Shown here one piece after another: positions 10,868-20,000 of a DNA stretch of 45,174 bases (the stretch's first letter is position 1; every line of letters begins with the position of its first letter). Source of the stretch: Tubiluchus corallicola (Eukaryota > Priapulida > Priapulimorpha > Priapulimorphida > Tubiluchidae). The stretch is from positions 1-45,174 of the forward strand of contig JAQGDQ010001351.1 of assembly GCA_030141605.1 (NCBI GenBank). Reading direction: 5' to 3'. Under the pieces are notes generated by a model. It worked only from the letters and a program-made list of their open reading frames with translations. It was not told the origin of the DNA and ran no database searches. Both the position numbers and the translations under genes were made by a program.

Positions 10868-11328
10868 AGAGGGTGCTGCTTCAGAAAATGTTTAGCCATT
10901 GTTTTAATATTGTGTAAAATGAAACAAACATTATGCAATTTTATTGTTTTAATTTGCAATTGTATTTTTAAACAAACAGACATACGAAAGTTTTATACAT
11001 AAACTTGATGAAATCCTAAACAAAAAATTTTTTTGCTCGCTAATAGCCTAAATTGTGGCAGTTCACGCTTGATTTATTCACGGTAAGCATATGACAACTG
11101 ACAACAAACTGTGTGGATGACAGTACTTTCTCTGCCTGGGCGCAGACGTGTGCACATGGCCGCGTGTGCACTGTGCTGAGCTGTGACGTAAACAGTACTA
11201 CCCTCACGTGCTCTGGTTCTTTACAAGTATGAAGAAAGAACGAAAGAAAAAAGACTTATTATATTGAATATTATCGATAATACTGAACGAAAACAGGGGG
11301 TGCTGCAGTACCTATACACGATCTCCCA
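10868..11328 (+). repeat. dispersed repeat upstream of the zinc-finger gene
   Basis: This block, from GGGTGCTGCTTCAGAAAATG to GGGGGTGCTGCAGTACCTA, is repeated in inverted orientation at 20908-21540. Shared landmarks in order are TAGCCATTGTTTTAAT, CAACTGACAACA, a CpG-containing CGCAGACGTGTGCACATGGC stretch, GTAAACAGTACT and CTCACG(T/C)GCTCTGG. In the other copy the SINE sits near the TGCTGCAG end. It contains TGACGTAA, an ATF/CREB-like sequence. Because it lies 100-560 bp upstream of the zinc-finger exon it may supply promoter sequence; that is inference. Confidence 0.75.
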
Positions 11329-11429
11329 CTGGTACTGATATTGTATACATATGTGCAGAACATCTGAATATGTTTGAATGTTTTTGAATGTTTATTTTAT
11401 ATGCAATAATGTTCCTTTTTATTTTTCAG

Positions 11430-11515
11430 AACATCCGTTTCCCAACAATGCTTTCAAGATAAACATTTGGTGTAACTTGAAATACTGTTTACAAAAATGA
11501 GCGATATTTAGAAGC
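11430..11515 (+). promoter_or_regulatory. 5' UTR start of coding exon with mini-uORF
   Basis: A polypyrimidine tract and acceptor (TTTTTATTTTTCAG, ending 11429) open the exon. At 11497-11511 lies a four-codon upstream ORF (Met-Ser-Asp-Ile-stop) with A at -3, ending 4 nt before the main ATG at 11516. Such a short uORF could allow reinitiation; whether it is regulatory is untested. Confidence 0.55.
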
Positions 11516-12907
11516 ATGATGGATGATGCTAGCAGTTCAATTAAAGATAGCAGTGTTCATTACAGCAGTCAGCAGTTCCTTGTACTTGACTCTCATTGTG
11601 TCAAAACCGAGCAAGATGCTCCTCCGGCTGATCAGTTTGTGGATGCCTTTACCACAAAACGTGAAGTTGAAGAATTCAAAACTGATCGATTTCTTATCAA
11701 AACGGAGCGTGCCGTCGCATCTGCAAGTGAGAATTCTAATGCGAAAAGTAAAAATCACATTGTTGAAGAAAGTACTTTTGAATGTAAAGAGTGCAATCTC
11801 ATTTTTGCCAACTCAAGTTATTTTCAACAACATTTGAGAAACCACACCAAGGACAAGCCTTGTAAGTGTGACTCATGTCCGGCAAGTTTCAAAATGCCTA
11901 GCAGTTTAAAAAGACACATGAAAATTCACTCTGGCGAAAAACATTTTAAATGTAATTATTGTGAAACTGCTTTCAGAGCACAAGAAAGCTTACAGCGACA
12001 TCTTAGAATTCATACTGGAGAAAAGCCTTTTGAGTGTAATCAGTGTGATTCCGCTTTCACTAACGCAACTGGCCTACAAAGACACTTAGTAAAACACACG
12101 GGTATATTACCTTTTAATTGTGACCAGTGCAATTCTGCTTTTGTGCAGCAATGTGACCTGAAGCGCCACCTTAAAACTCATACTGAAGAAAAACCTTTGA
12201 GGTGCACTTTGTGTGAAGCAACCTTTAGACATAATACTGATTTGAAACATCATTTCAGGAGTCATACAGGAGAAAGGCCTTTTAAATGCGACCAGTGCAG
12301 TGCAGCCTTTACTCGGTCATACCATCTGAAAAGACACTTTTTGACACATATTCCCAACAAGAAGCATCATAAACAAAATTACTTTGGTGAAAAGCCTTTT
12401 AACTGTGATGAATGTGGAGTTACGTTTACTTCTGCAAGTAGTCTGAAAGTTCACATTAGGAAGCACACAGGAGAACGTCCGTATTTGTGTAGTTACTGTG
12501 CTGCCACCTTTACTAGTGCAGGTGACCTAAACAAACATGTCTTAACTCACACAAGAGAAAGGCCTTATAAATGTAGTCAATGTGGTGCCGGTTTTAACCA
12601 CTGTAGCACCTTGAAAAATCATTTAAGAGGACATTCTGGGGAAAAACCTTTTTTATGTGCTCATTGTGGAACCAGGTTCACCTCTGCAAGCAATTTGTAC
12701 AGTCATCGCAGAACTCATTCTAAAGAAAAACCATACAAATGTCATCAGTGTGCAGCAGCCTTCACTAGAGCCGATAATCTTAAGATTCACTGTCGTAAGC
12801 ACACTGGAGAGTTGCCTTACAAGTGTGACCATTGTCCAGCTGCTTTTCCTGTACTAGTCAGATTAAGAAAGCACACTTGTGAGAGTTTTAAATTATCTAA
12901 ACACTGA
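11516..12907 (+). CDS. C2H2 zinc-finger protein, 13 fingers
   Basis: A single-exon frame of 463 aa, presumably a nuclear DNA-binding protein. Residues 1-87 form an acidic, Ser-rich leader with two SUMO-consensus motifs, VKTE (29-32) and IKTE (61-64). From residue 88 runs an almost unbroken C2H2 array (C-x2-C-x12-H-x3-H) with TGEKP-type linkers: 12 complete fingers plus a degenerate 13th in which the final His is lost (ending KHTCESF). The linker after finger 7 is stretched and His/Lys-rich (PNKKHHKQNYFGEKP). Many fingers share a CxxCxAAF core, which suggests array growth by internal duplication. No KRAB, BTB, SCAN or ZAD domain is seen. ATG 11516 is preferred because it is the first in frame after the acceptor; a second ATG follows directly. 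The frame is intact. Target genes cannot be told. Confidence 0.92.
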   Translation: MMDDASSSIKDSSVHYSSQQFLVLDSHCVKTEQDAPPADQFVDAFTTKREVEEFKTDRFLIKTERAVASASENSNAKSKNHIVEESTFECKECNLIFANSSYFQQHLRNHTKDKPCKCDSCPASFKMPSSLKRHMKIHSGEKHFKCNYCETAFRAQESLQRHLRIHTGEKPFECNQCDSAFTNATGLQRHLVKHTGILPFNCDQCNSAFVQQCDLKRHLKTHTEEKPLRCTLCEATFRHNTDLKHHFRSHTGERPFKCDQCSAAFTRSYHLKRHFLTHIPNKKHHKQNYFGEKPFNCDECGVTFTSASSLKVHIRKHTGERPYLCSYCAATFTSAGDLNKHVLTHTRERPYKCSQCGAGFNHCSTLKNHLRGHSGEKPFLCAHCGTRFTSASNLYSHRRTHSKEKPYKCHQCAAAFTRADNLKIHCRKHTGELPYKCDHCPAAFPVLVRLRKHTCESFKLSKH

Positions 12908-13989
12908 GAAGTTATGTCACAGTTCATCATCGCGTTTGTACATGTATGATTAACACTTGCACTATTGCATTAAGCATGAAGTGACATTTTAAAAAACTGC
13001 TGACAGGTACAAGTTCTTCATAGTAGATGATCTCGAAGATTAAGATTGAGCCCAGTTTTGCATTAAAATATTTATGCTTTTAACATGTTTGACTTGTGGG
13101 CTAAAAAACCAAGCCCAAATTTATGTTACGTAATTTCTCTCGATATAGAAGTCTATAAAATTCTGAAGTATTTAGATACCACATAAGCTTATAACATGAG
13201 TCACTCCGCTTTTATTGTATATGAAATTTTATGGGCAAACTCTTCGTAAAGTGCAGTGACCGATAAGTAACATCTGTGTAACAAAGAGAAAGTGGTTTCG
13301 ATAAAAGAACACTAAATAAACTTTAGTATGCTACCTGTCAAAATGCGGTACTTTAGAGCAACGAGGAACACAAAGAATAAATCGAGGTCATATAACCATA
13401 AAATGTAAACATTATTTATTTTGAATAGAATGACATATAGTAATATTACTGATCAGAGGTTTCCCACTGTGCAACAAATACATTTTAGTTGAGAACTAGA
13501 GGATCTCGAAGATTTCAGTATATGAAGAGCACCCATATTGCTGTTTGCCAGGAGGCAATTTTTAACACATTTAACGATAAGAACTCCATGCAGCGTGAAG
13601 CAGATGTTTAACATTTAGAACGGTATATTATTTGCAGTTATGCTTTTGTGATTAGTGGAACAATTCTTAAATTAGTATAATTCGAAACATTTATATTTGT
13701 ACTTATGCTCTATGCAGTATTGCAGTATTATATGTAATTATTTTGTTGTTGTTATTTCAGCCTGATCATTGCTGCGATATCATAAATAAACCACTTTGAT
13801 TGATTCAGCAAAAACTTCCATAGTTATTTACATAGTAGTAACTTAGGAAGGTGGCAAAACAGGTTTTAACTGAAAGTTTCTTATGGCTATTAAAATAGAA
13901 AATTCTTAATCACAAGAATCGATATAGTTAGTAAAACGAACCACAACAAACAAATATGTGTTTGAAAATGAAAACTTTCCATAACCCTT
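12908..13989 (+). other. 3' UTR and downstream flank of zinc-finger gene
   Basis: No coding frame. The best poly(A) signal is AATAAA at 13315-13320, giving a 3' UTR of about 0.4 kb. Another AATAAA lies near 13786, followed by TTGATTGATT, which resembles a LINE 3' tail. Confidence 0.5.
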
Positions 13990-14201
13990 GCCTCCAATAT
14001 TTGATCATAGGGTCCCTTATATGTGAGGTAATTTACTTGGGTTTCTATTACACGGGACTTGAAGGTATCATCCCTTATGACCAAAAGTCCTTTATATCCG
14101 AGTACCTCATATACGAAGATTTTTACATAGGAATTGGACATTACATAGGACCGGTATTGGTGGTCCCTTATAAGCAAGTACCTTATACCCGAGGTTGACT
14201 G
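13990..14201. mobile_element. end fragment of a Tigger-like MITE (family B)
   Basis: The right end reads ACCCGAGGTTGACTG then TA; its inverse, TACAGTCAACCTCGGGTATA, matches the left end of the fragment at 42999 (TACAGTCAATTTCGGGTATA). Inside are repeated (T)CCCTTATA...CGAGTACCT motifs typical of subterminal repeats. The opposite terminus was not found and the left limit is approximate. Confidence 0.6.
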
Positions 14202-14203
14202 TA

Positions 14204-15011
14204 TCTTTTGATGAAAGGACAGATATAGACTAACACGGAAGAATGAAATGAATGGATAAGTAATACTTTCTCTAGATTTTATAATTTATGACATGCTTGC
14301 TAGTTATAATGCAGCCAGTAATTGAGCTCAATTTTCTGTGCTTAATTAACATAGACATAGAACATTTATTTTCTCCAGTTAGTTTAACATCAAAAGTAAT
14401 TATAATCATGGAGTAGGGCAGGGAAGGACCATAGGTTCATCTAGTCTCCTGCCCTTTCTTATAAATAGATTAGTATATTAAAAATTAAGTTTGATGCTGC
14501 AGATAACAAGAACAAAAACCAATAAGAAAATAATAATAAAAACAGTATAAACGATACTGTATAACCAATTTCTACACATAGAAAGTATAAACAATTTTCT
14601 TCCAAACTATAAAATCTAAAAAATTACATGAACGGTGGTTTTTTTGTGCTTTTTTCTTTGCAGATAGTCCCTGGTCGAGGACCAGAATGTCTTGTCTTCC
14701 AATGTCATTACTGTAGAAATTTTGGTCATTTCCACAGGATTTAGTTTGTTTTTATTTACCTGTGCTGTTAAGTTCTTCTCCTGGGAACTGTGTCTTTACA
14801 TAAATACTCATAGGAAATGCTCAGAACTGAAGGTATTCTTATAACAAACTATGCATATGACTGTTTTACCAAAATGCTTGTATCATCTTCTATTTCTTAT
14901 ATGCGCTCTTCAAAATTGAATCAGCGCTGATTGTAATTATTATACAATAAACTATGTATAACTTGAGCACCTCGGGATAGAAAATTTGTTAAAGTTCGAG
15001 TTCGGCAATGT
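14204..15011. other. intergenic, nothing recognised
   Basis: No gene. A possible short hairpin (AGGGCAGGGA ... TCCTGCCCT) lies at 14415-14455. Confidence 0.35.
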
Positions 15012-15317
15012 TACAATGCCTTGTAGCCCATGCTGTTGTAATACTAACATTTTTAACAGCTAGCTAGAATCTTACCTAGTTCATTTTTTCTTGTTCCCAA
15101 ACAAGGTACTGCTAGTAAGTCTCTCTATGCACAGACTAATGCATCATTAAGTGAAGTTCGCATAAAACAACTGAATTTGCTGAACTGATGTAACAGATTG
15201 TTTTGCTTTACCCTCATGTCACATACGGTTGTTATTAAGACACGTTGCTTTTGTACACTTAATCTTTGACCTGCAACAACTGCGCGTGTGAACAACGAAA
15301 CTGTGAAAAGGCTTATT
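15012..15317 (-). mobile_element. second copy of the AATAAGCC MITE, empty site
   Basis: On the minus strand this begins AATAAGCCTTTTCACAG and follows the element at 1629-2524 through TACTAGCAG, TTGGGAA(C/T)AAGA, GAACTA(A/G)GTAA and GCATGGGC...AAGGCATTGT. At 15042-15043 a single TA stands where the other copy has the 507-bp MITE flanked by TA on both sides. The far terminus is missing. Confidence 0.7.
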
Positions 15318-15584
15318 GACTATGAAGTAAGTGTTACGAGATTTAGCTTTGTTTGCTTTTTTCCATTTATTTGTTCTTGTTTACTGTTTTTATTATAATT
15401 AGCAGCGACATCACCTCATGATACAATTCTTGTTAAAATAAGTCCTAAGATCAGAAGCTAACAAAATGTTTTAAATTTCATGTACATCTACTTTGTAACA
15501 GGAATGTTCAAAGAACAGAAAAAAACATTTCACATTGCTTTTATAAGCAAAATGGTTAAATTTAAAATTGGCGTCGTACAGCCA

Positions 15585-15835
15585 TACATGCAAAATTAAT
15601 GTTAGCAGCAGCATATCAAAGACATTGCAACGAGCTAGGCTGATAGTTCTGTTCTGCCCATCTCCATCATGGATATATGAAGAACTCAACACAATTAATT
15701 GTGGTGTATTAGTAGCACCAGCGCCTATTAAATACCCGTGGTTATTTTTAATTACGTATATTTGCACAGTGTTTATGTCTAAGTCGGCCGGGCAACTGCT
15801 TGTGGTGTGTAATAAAACGCGCTTTATATGATAAT
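15585..15835 (+). repeat. dispersed repeat R1, short copy
   Basis: Shares ordered blocks (TCTGCCCATCTCC, GGTGTATTAGTAGC, CAACTGCTTGTGGTGT and AATAAA/TACGCGCTTT-like ends) with longer copies at 30990-32250 and 37138-38010. No coding capacity; class unknown. Confidence 0.6.
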
Positions 15836-16389
15836 TTTCGGAATATAAAATTTTTCAGCTATAATACACATTCTTTATTAAACAATCAAACATTATTGTA
15901 AACACAAAAGGCGGTCTCTGTACAATAATGTTTGGAACGTTGCCTGCATTCAATTGTTATTCAAAATAAAAACAATGTCGGAGTTCTAATGACGACTACA
16001 AGACAATGTTATGACGGTGTCAAACAAAGGCATTCGGGAAATCTCAATCCTATGCATCTCTGAGCACGCACATCTAATGCAATGATCCTATGATCATACT
16101 TAACATACAATAGGTGGGGTTAAAGTCAAAGTAACATCAATTGAAAGAAATAACAAGCAGAAACTCTGAGGTGAGTCTTCTAACTATTTAAACCAGCACT
16201 CTCTTGCTAGCATAGAATTGTTTATCGTACAAACGTTTTATTTAAACAATTTTATTTCACGACTTATGTTTTCAATAATTATTGTGCACTAAATAAAATA
16301 GATATTTTTCAAATGCTCTAATAAACTATAGACGTATAGACTGTTTAAATTTGAGTGTAAACTCGAAAGTCATGTTTTGATTACTAGTG
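15836..16389. other. intergenic, nothing recognised
   Basis: AT-rich DNA, no supported features. Confidence 0.35.
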
Positions 16390-16713
16390 TTCCTAGAACA
16401 CATAAGGAAACTTACACAAAATTCTGTGTTAGCGCACATAGATTACAAATTGAACCTGGACTATATACCAGACAACTCTTGTTGATACGAGAAAATGTAC
16501 TTTATGTAAGAATGGGAGCACGGAAGATGAATTTCACTTTAGTGTGCAATGCAATGCTTATTCTTAAATCAAATATCAGATATTTTTCCGGAATTCTCAC
16601 CCACGTGTGATATTCATAAATTTATATTTTTAAACAAAAGAGGAGACGTGGAAGTGAAGAAATTGTTGGTTAACTATGTGCATAAAGTTTCACAATACGT
16701 GATTCTAAATTAA
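16390..16713 (+). pseudogene. LINE ORF2 C-terminal remnant
   Basis: The plus strand encodes, across two frame changes, SAHRLQIEPGLYTRQ, then GSTEDEFHFSVQCNAYS, then FPEFSPTCDIHKFIFLNKR and KLLVNYVHKVSQYVILN, ending at a stop at 16711-16713. The order RL.IE.GRY - EDE.HF...C - final helical tail is the C-terminal zinc-knuckle region of many CR1/Jockey-like LINEs. The first knuckle cysteines are lost. A TTA-repeat tail near 16890-16910 probably marks the element's 3' end, only about 45 bp from the lectin start codon, so the lectin promoter region is at least partly LINE-derived. Confidence 0.75.
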
Positions 16714-16954
16714 TATGTACGAATTAGTTTTGCTAAGACTCACAGATGCACTGTGATATATATGTAGATGTGTTTGTTATAAATTATGGTATTCTTTTAT
16801 CAACTTCACTTAAAAAGAGCCCTGTATTTGTAGGGACGTGTTCCTGTATGAGTGATTTGTTAGTTCTGCTTGTGTTTATGTTTGTAAAATATATTATTAT
16901 TATTTACTTGTTTTAAAGATTCGCAAGTCTACAAAAGGGAATTCATACTTCACC

Positions 16955-17071
16955 ATGAATTTTATTACATGCACTCTGAATTTGGTTTCTATGATTGGCT
17001 TACCACTGTTGATGCTTACTCTGTGTGGTCTGAGCGCAGACACTGAAAGTGGATCCAATAAGACTAAGAAG
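16955..17071 (+). CDS. lectin exon 1: signal peptide
   Basis: A 39-codon exon starting CACC-ATG (good initiation context) and ending AAG|GTACCA, phase 0. Hydrophobic core MIGLPLLMLTLCGLSA. Too short to stand out as a frame; supported by its signal peptide and by phase agreement with exon 2. Confidence 0.8.
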
Positions 17072-20000
17072 GTACCAATTATTAGATTTTACCATTAAGA
17101 TTTTGGTGTTCTTTTGAAAATATAATCCGAATTTCGTTTTCTGAATAACGATTTAATAAAAATAAACTGTTTTAAACTGAATTTTGAATTGAAAGACGTG
17201 CCTTCGATATCATTTGATCTTTTAATGCATGACAAATGTTGAATGGGATCTAATTCGGTTGATTTATTACTCTGTACAGGCTTATTTCAAAATGCCTATC
17301 AACTGCTGCTAGCATAATAAATACTATTATAATTAGTACTCCTCAGAGCAGGAAAACGAAACCATTACAATAATTTCTCCATTTATTTTACCAACGTACT
17401 AACCATAAGCTTTAAATATTTACAAAGTTTTTGTCATAAACTGTCATAATCACCTGCCTAAATATCCCCACATTGCCCTCTGTGTGGCCCCTATAAGCTG
17501 AGGCTTCCTTGGTCTCCCTAAAACATACATAAACTAATGTTGTTGTTTATGTTAATAAGTCTACAAACCCACAAGCATTATTGGTAGGGGTGAGCATTAT
17601 TCTCTACCAGAAAGCGAATTCGAATTGAACCGAACTTCAGTGTTTCGAATTCAAATCGAATTCGAATTGAGAATGAAAGATTTTCGAACAAGTTTTCGAA
17701 CCACCAGTAAAAATTAGTCTTACGAAGATCATGCACATCACTCGATTTTGTTCTGCAATAAAACTACCAGTAATTTGTTTAAGTGTGCGCAGAAATCACA
17801 GCTAAATTATGCTAATTGCGTGACGTTTCAATCGTTTCAATGATTAAGAACATTATGTGATTGAAGTGTCGAATTATTCTAATCTACACTTTTAGGTTCG
17901 AATCGAGTTCGAACTAAAAAACTCGTTCGAATCGAATTCGAACATTGGAACTCGAATGTTTGATGCTCACCCCTAATTATTGCTAATCTATTTATGACAG
18001 AGCAGTAAAAATAACCATTACAATAATTTCTCCTTTTTTTACTAACGTACTTACCATAAGCTTTAAATATTTACAAAATTTTTGTCATCACTGCCTTCTT
18101 AAACATCACCATATTGTCCTCTAGGTGGCACCTATAATCTGCTGTGTCCTGGGTCTCCCTTAAACATACATAATCTAATGTTATGTTTATGTTAATAAGT
18201 TAACAAACATACACATTATTGGTAATATCTGTTTTACGTACATCATCTGAAATCTTTGTAAAACTGTTGCTGTGTTAATTCAAATAAATTTAAATCGAAA
18301 CCTGTTACCTAGATGACCGTTTACACTTTTGTACTTGAACCTGGAACACGCGAGCTAAACTGTGTGTAAACACTACATGTATTAGTGCTTCGTGTTTATA
18401 AATTCCTTACTACGTGGCAGGTCATGCAGGATTTATTCTGAAGTTTACCAAAGCCAATGGGCTTACATAAGTATGTCGGAAAATTGACATTTCATTATAC
18501 ACAATTCATGTTCGAAAGTAGGATATTTTGATGTATTTAAATTGCTGCAAATACACGCCTATAAAGCACACCTGCGTAGCACATTAATTTACATTTTTTG
18601 TTGCTTTTTTAAGCTGCTTTAATCCATTGTTGAGTTGCTTTTTAAGCTACTTTAATGCATTGTTGAGTTGCTTTTTAAGCTACTTTAATGCATTGTTGAG
18701 TTGCTTTTTAAGCTACTTTAATCCATTGTTGAGTTGCTTTTTAAGCTACTTTAATGCATTGTTGAGTTGCTTTTTAAGCTACTTTAATGCATTGTTGAGT
18801 TGCTTTTTAAGCTACTTTAATGCATTGTTGAGTTGCCTTTTTAAGCTACTTTAATCCATTGTTGAGTTGCTTTTTAAGCTACTTTAATCCATTGTTGAGT
18901 TGCTTTTTAAGCTACTTTAATCCATTGTTGAGTTGCTTTTTAAGCTACTTTAATGCATTGTTGAGTTGCCTTTTTAAGCTACTTTAATCCATTGTTGAGT
19001 TGCTTTTTAAGCTACTTTAATCCATTGTTGAGTTGCTTTTTAAGCTACTTTAATCCATTGTTGAGTTGCTTTTTAAGCTACTTTAATCCATTGTTGAGTT
19101 GCCTTTTTAAGCTACTTTAAAGCATTGTTGAGTTGCTTTTAAGCTACTTTAATCCATTGTTGAGTTGCTTTTTAGCTACTTTAATCCATTGTTGAGTTGC
19201 TTTTAAGCTACTTTAATGCATTGTTGAGTTGCTTTTAAGCTACTTTAATCCATTGTTGAGTTGCTTTTTAAGCTACTTTAATGCATTGTTGAGTTGCTTT
19301 TTAAGCTACTTTAATCCATTGTTGAGTTGCTTTTTAAGCTACTTTAATCCATTGTTGAGTTGCTTTTTAACTACTTTAATCCATTGTTGAGTTGCTTTTT
19401 AAGCTACTTTAATCCATTGTTGAGTTGCTTTTAAGCTACTTTAATCATTGTTGAGTTGCCTTTTAAGCTACTTTAATCCATTGTTGAGTTGCTTTTTAAG
19501 CTACTTTAATCCATTGTTGAGTTGCTTTTTAAGCTACTTTAATCCATTGTTGAGTTGCTTTTTAAGCTACTTTAATGCATTGTTGAGTTGCCCTTTTAAG
19601 CTACTTTAATCCATTGTTGAGTTGCTTTTTAAGCTACTTTAATGCATTGTTGAGTTGCTTTTTAAGCTACTTTAATCCATTGTTGAGTTGCTTTTTAAGC
19701 TACTTTAATCCATTGTTGAGTTGCTTTTTAAGCTACTTTAATCCATTGTTGAGTTGCTTTTTAAGCTACTTTAATGCATTGTTGAGTTGCTTTTAAGCTC
19801 TTTAATATTGTTGATTCTTTTTAAGCTACTTTAATCCATTGTTGAGTTGCTTTTTAAGCTACTTTAATCCATTGTTGAGTTGCTTTTTAAGCTACTTTAA
19901 TCCATTGTTGAGTTGCCTTTTTAAGCTACTTTAAAGCATTGTTGAGTTGCCCTTTTAAGCTACTTTAATCCATTGTTGAGTTGCTTTTTAAGCTACTTTA

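Noticed and set aside
18627-19796. Plus-strand open frames of LSCFLSYFNAL repeats
   Set aside because: Created by a period divisible by three in a non-coding intron array; single-base indels break them repeatedly.
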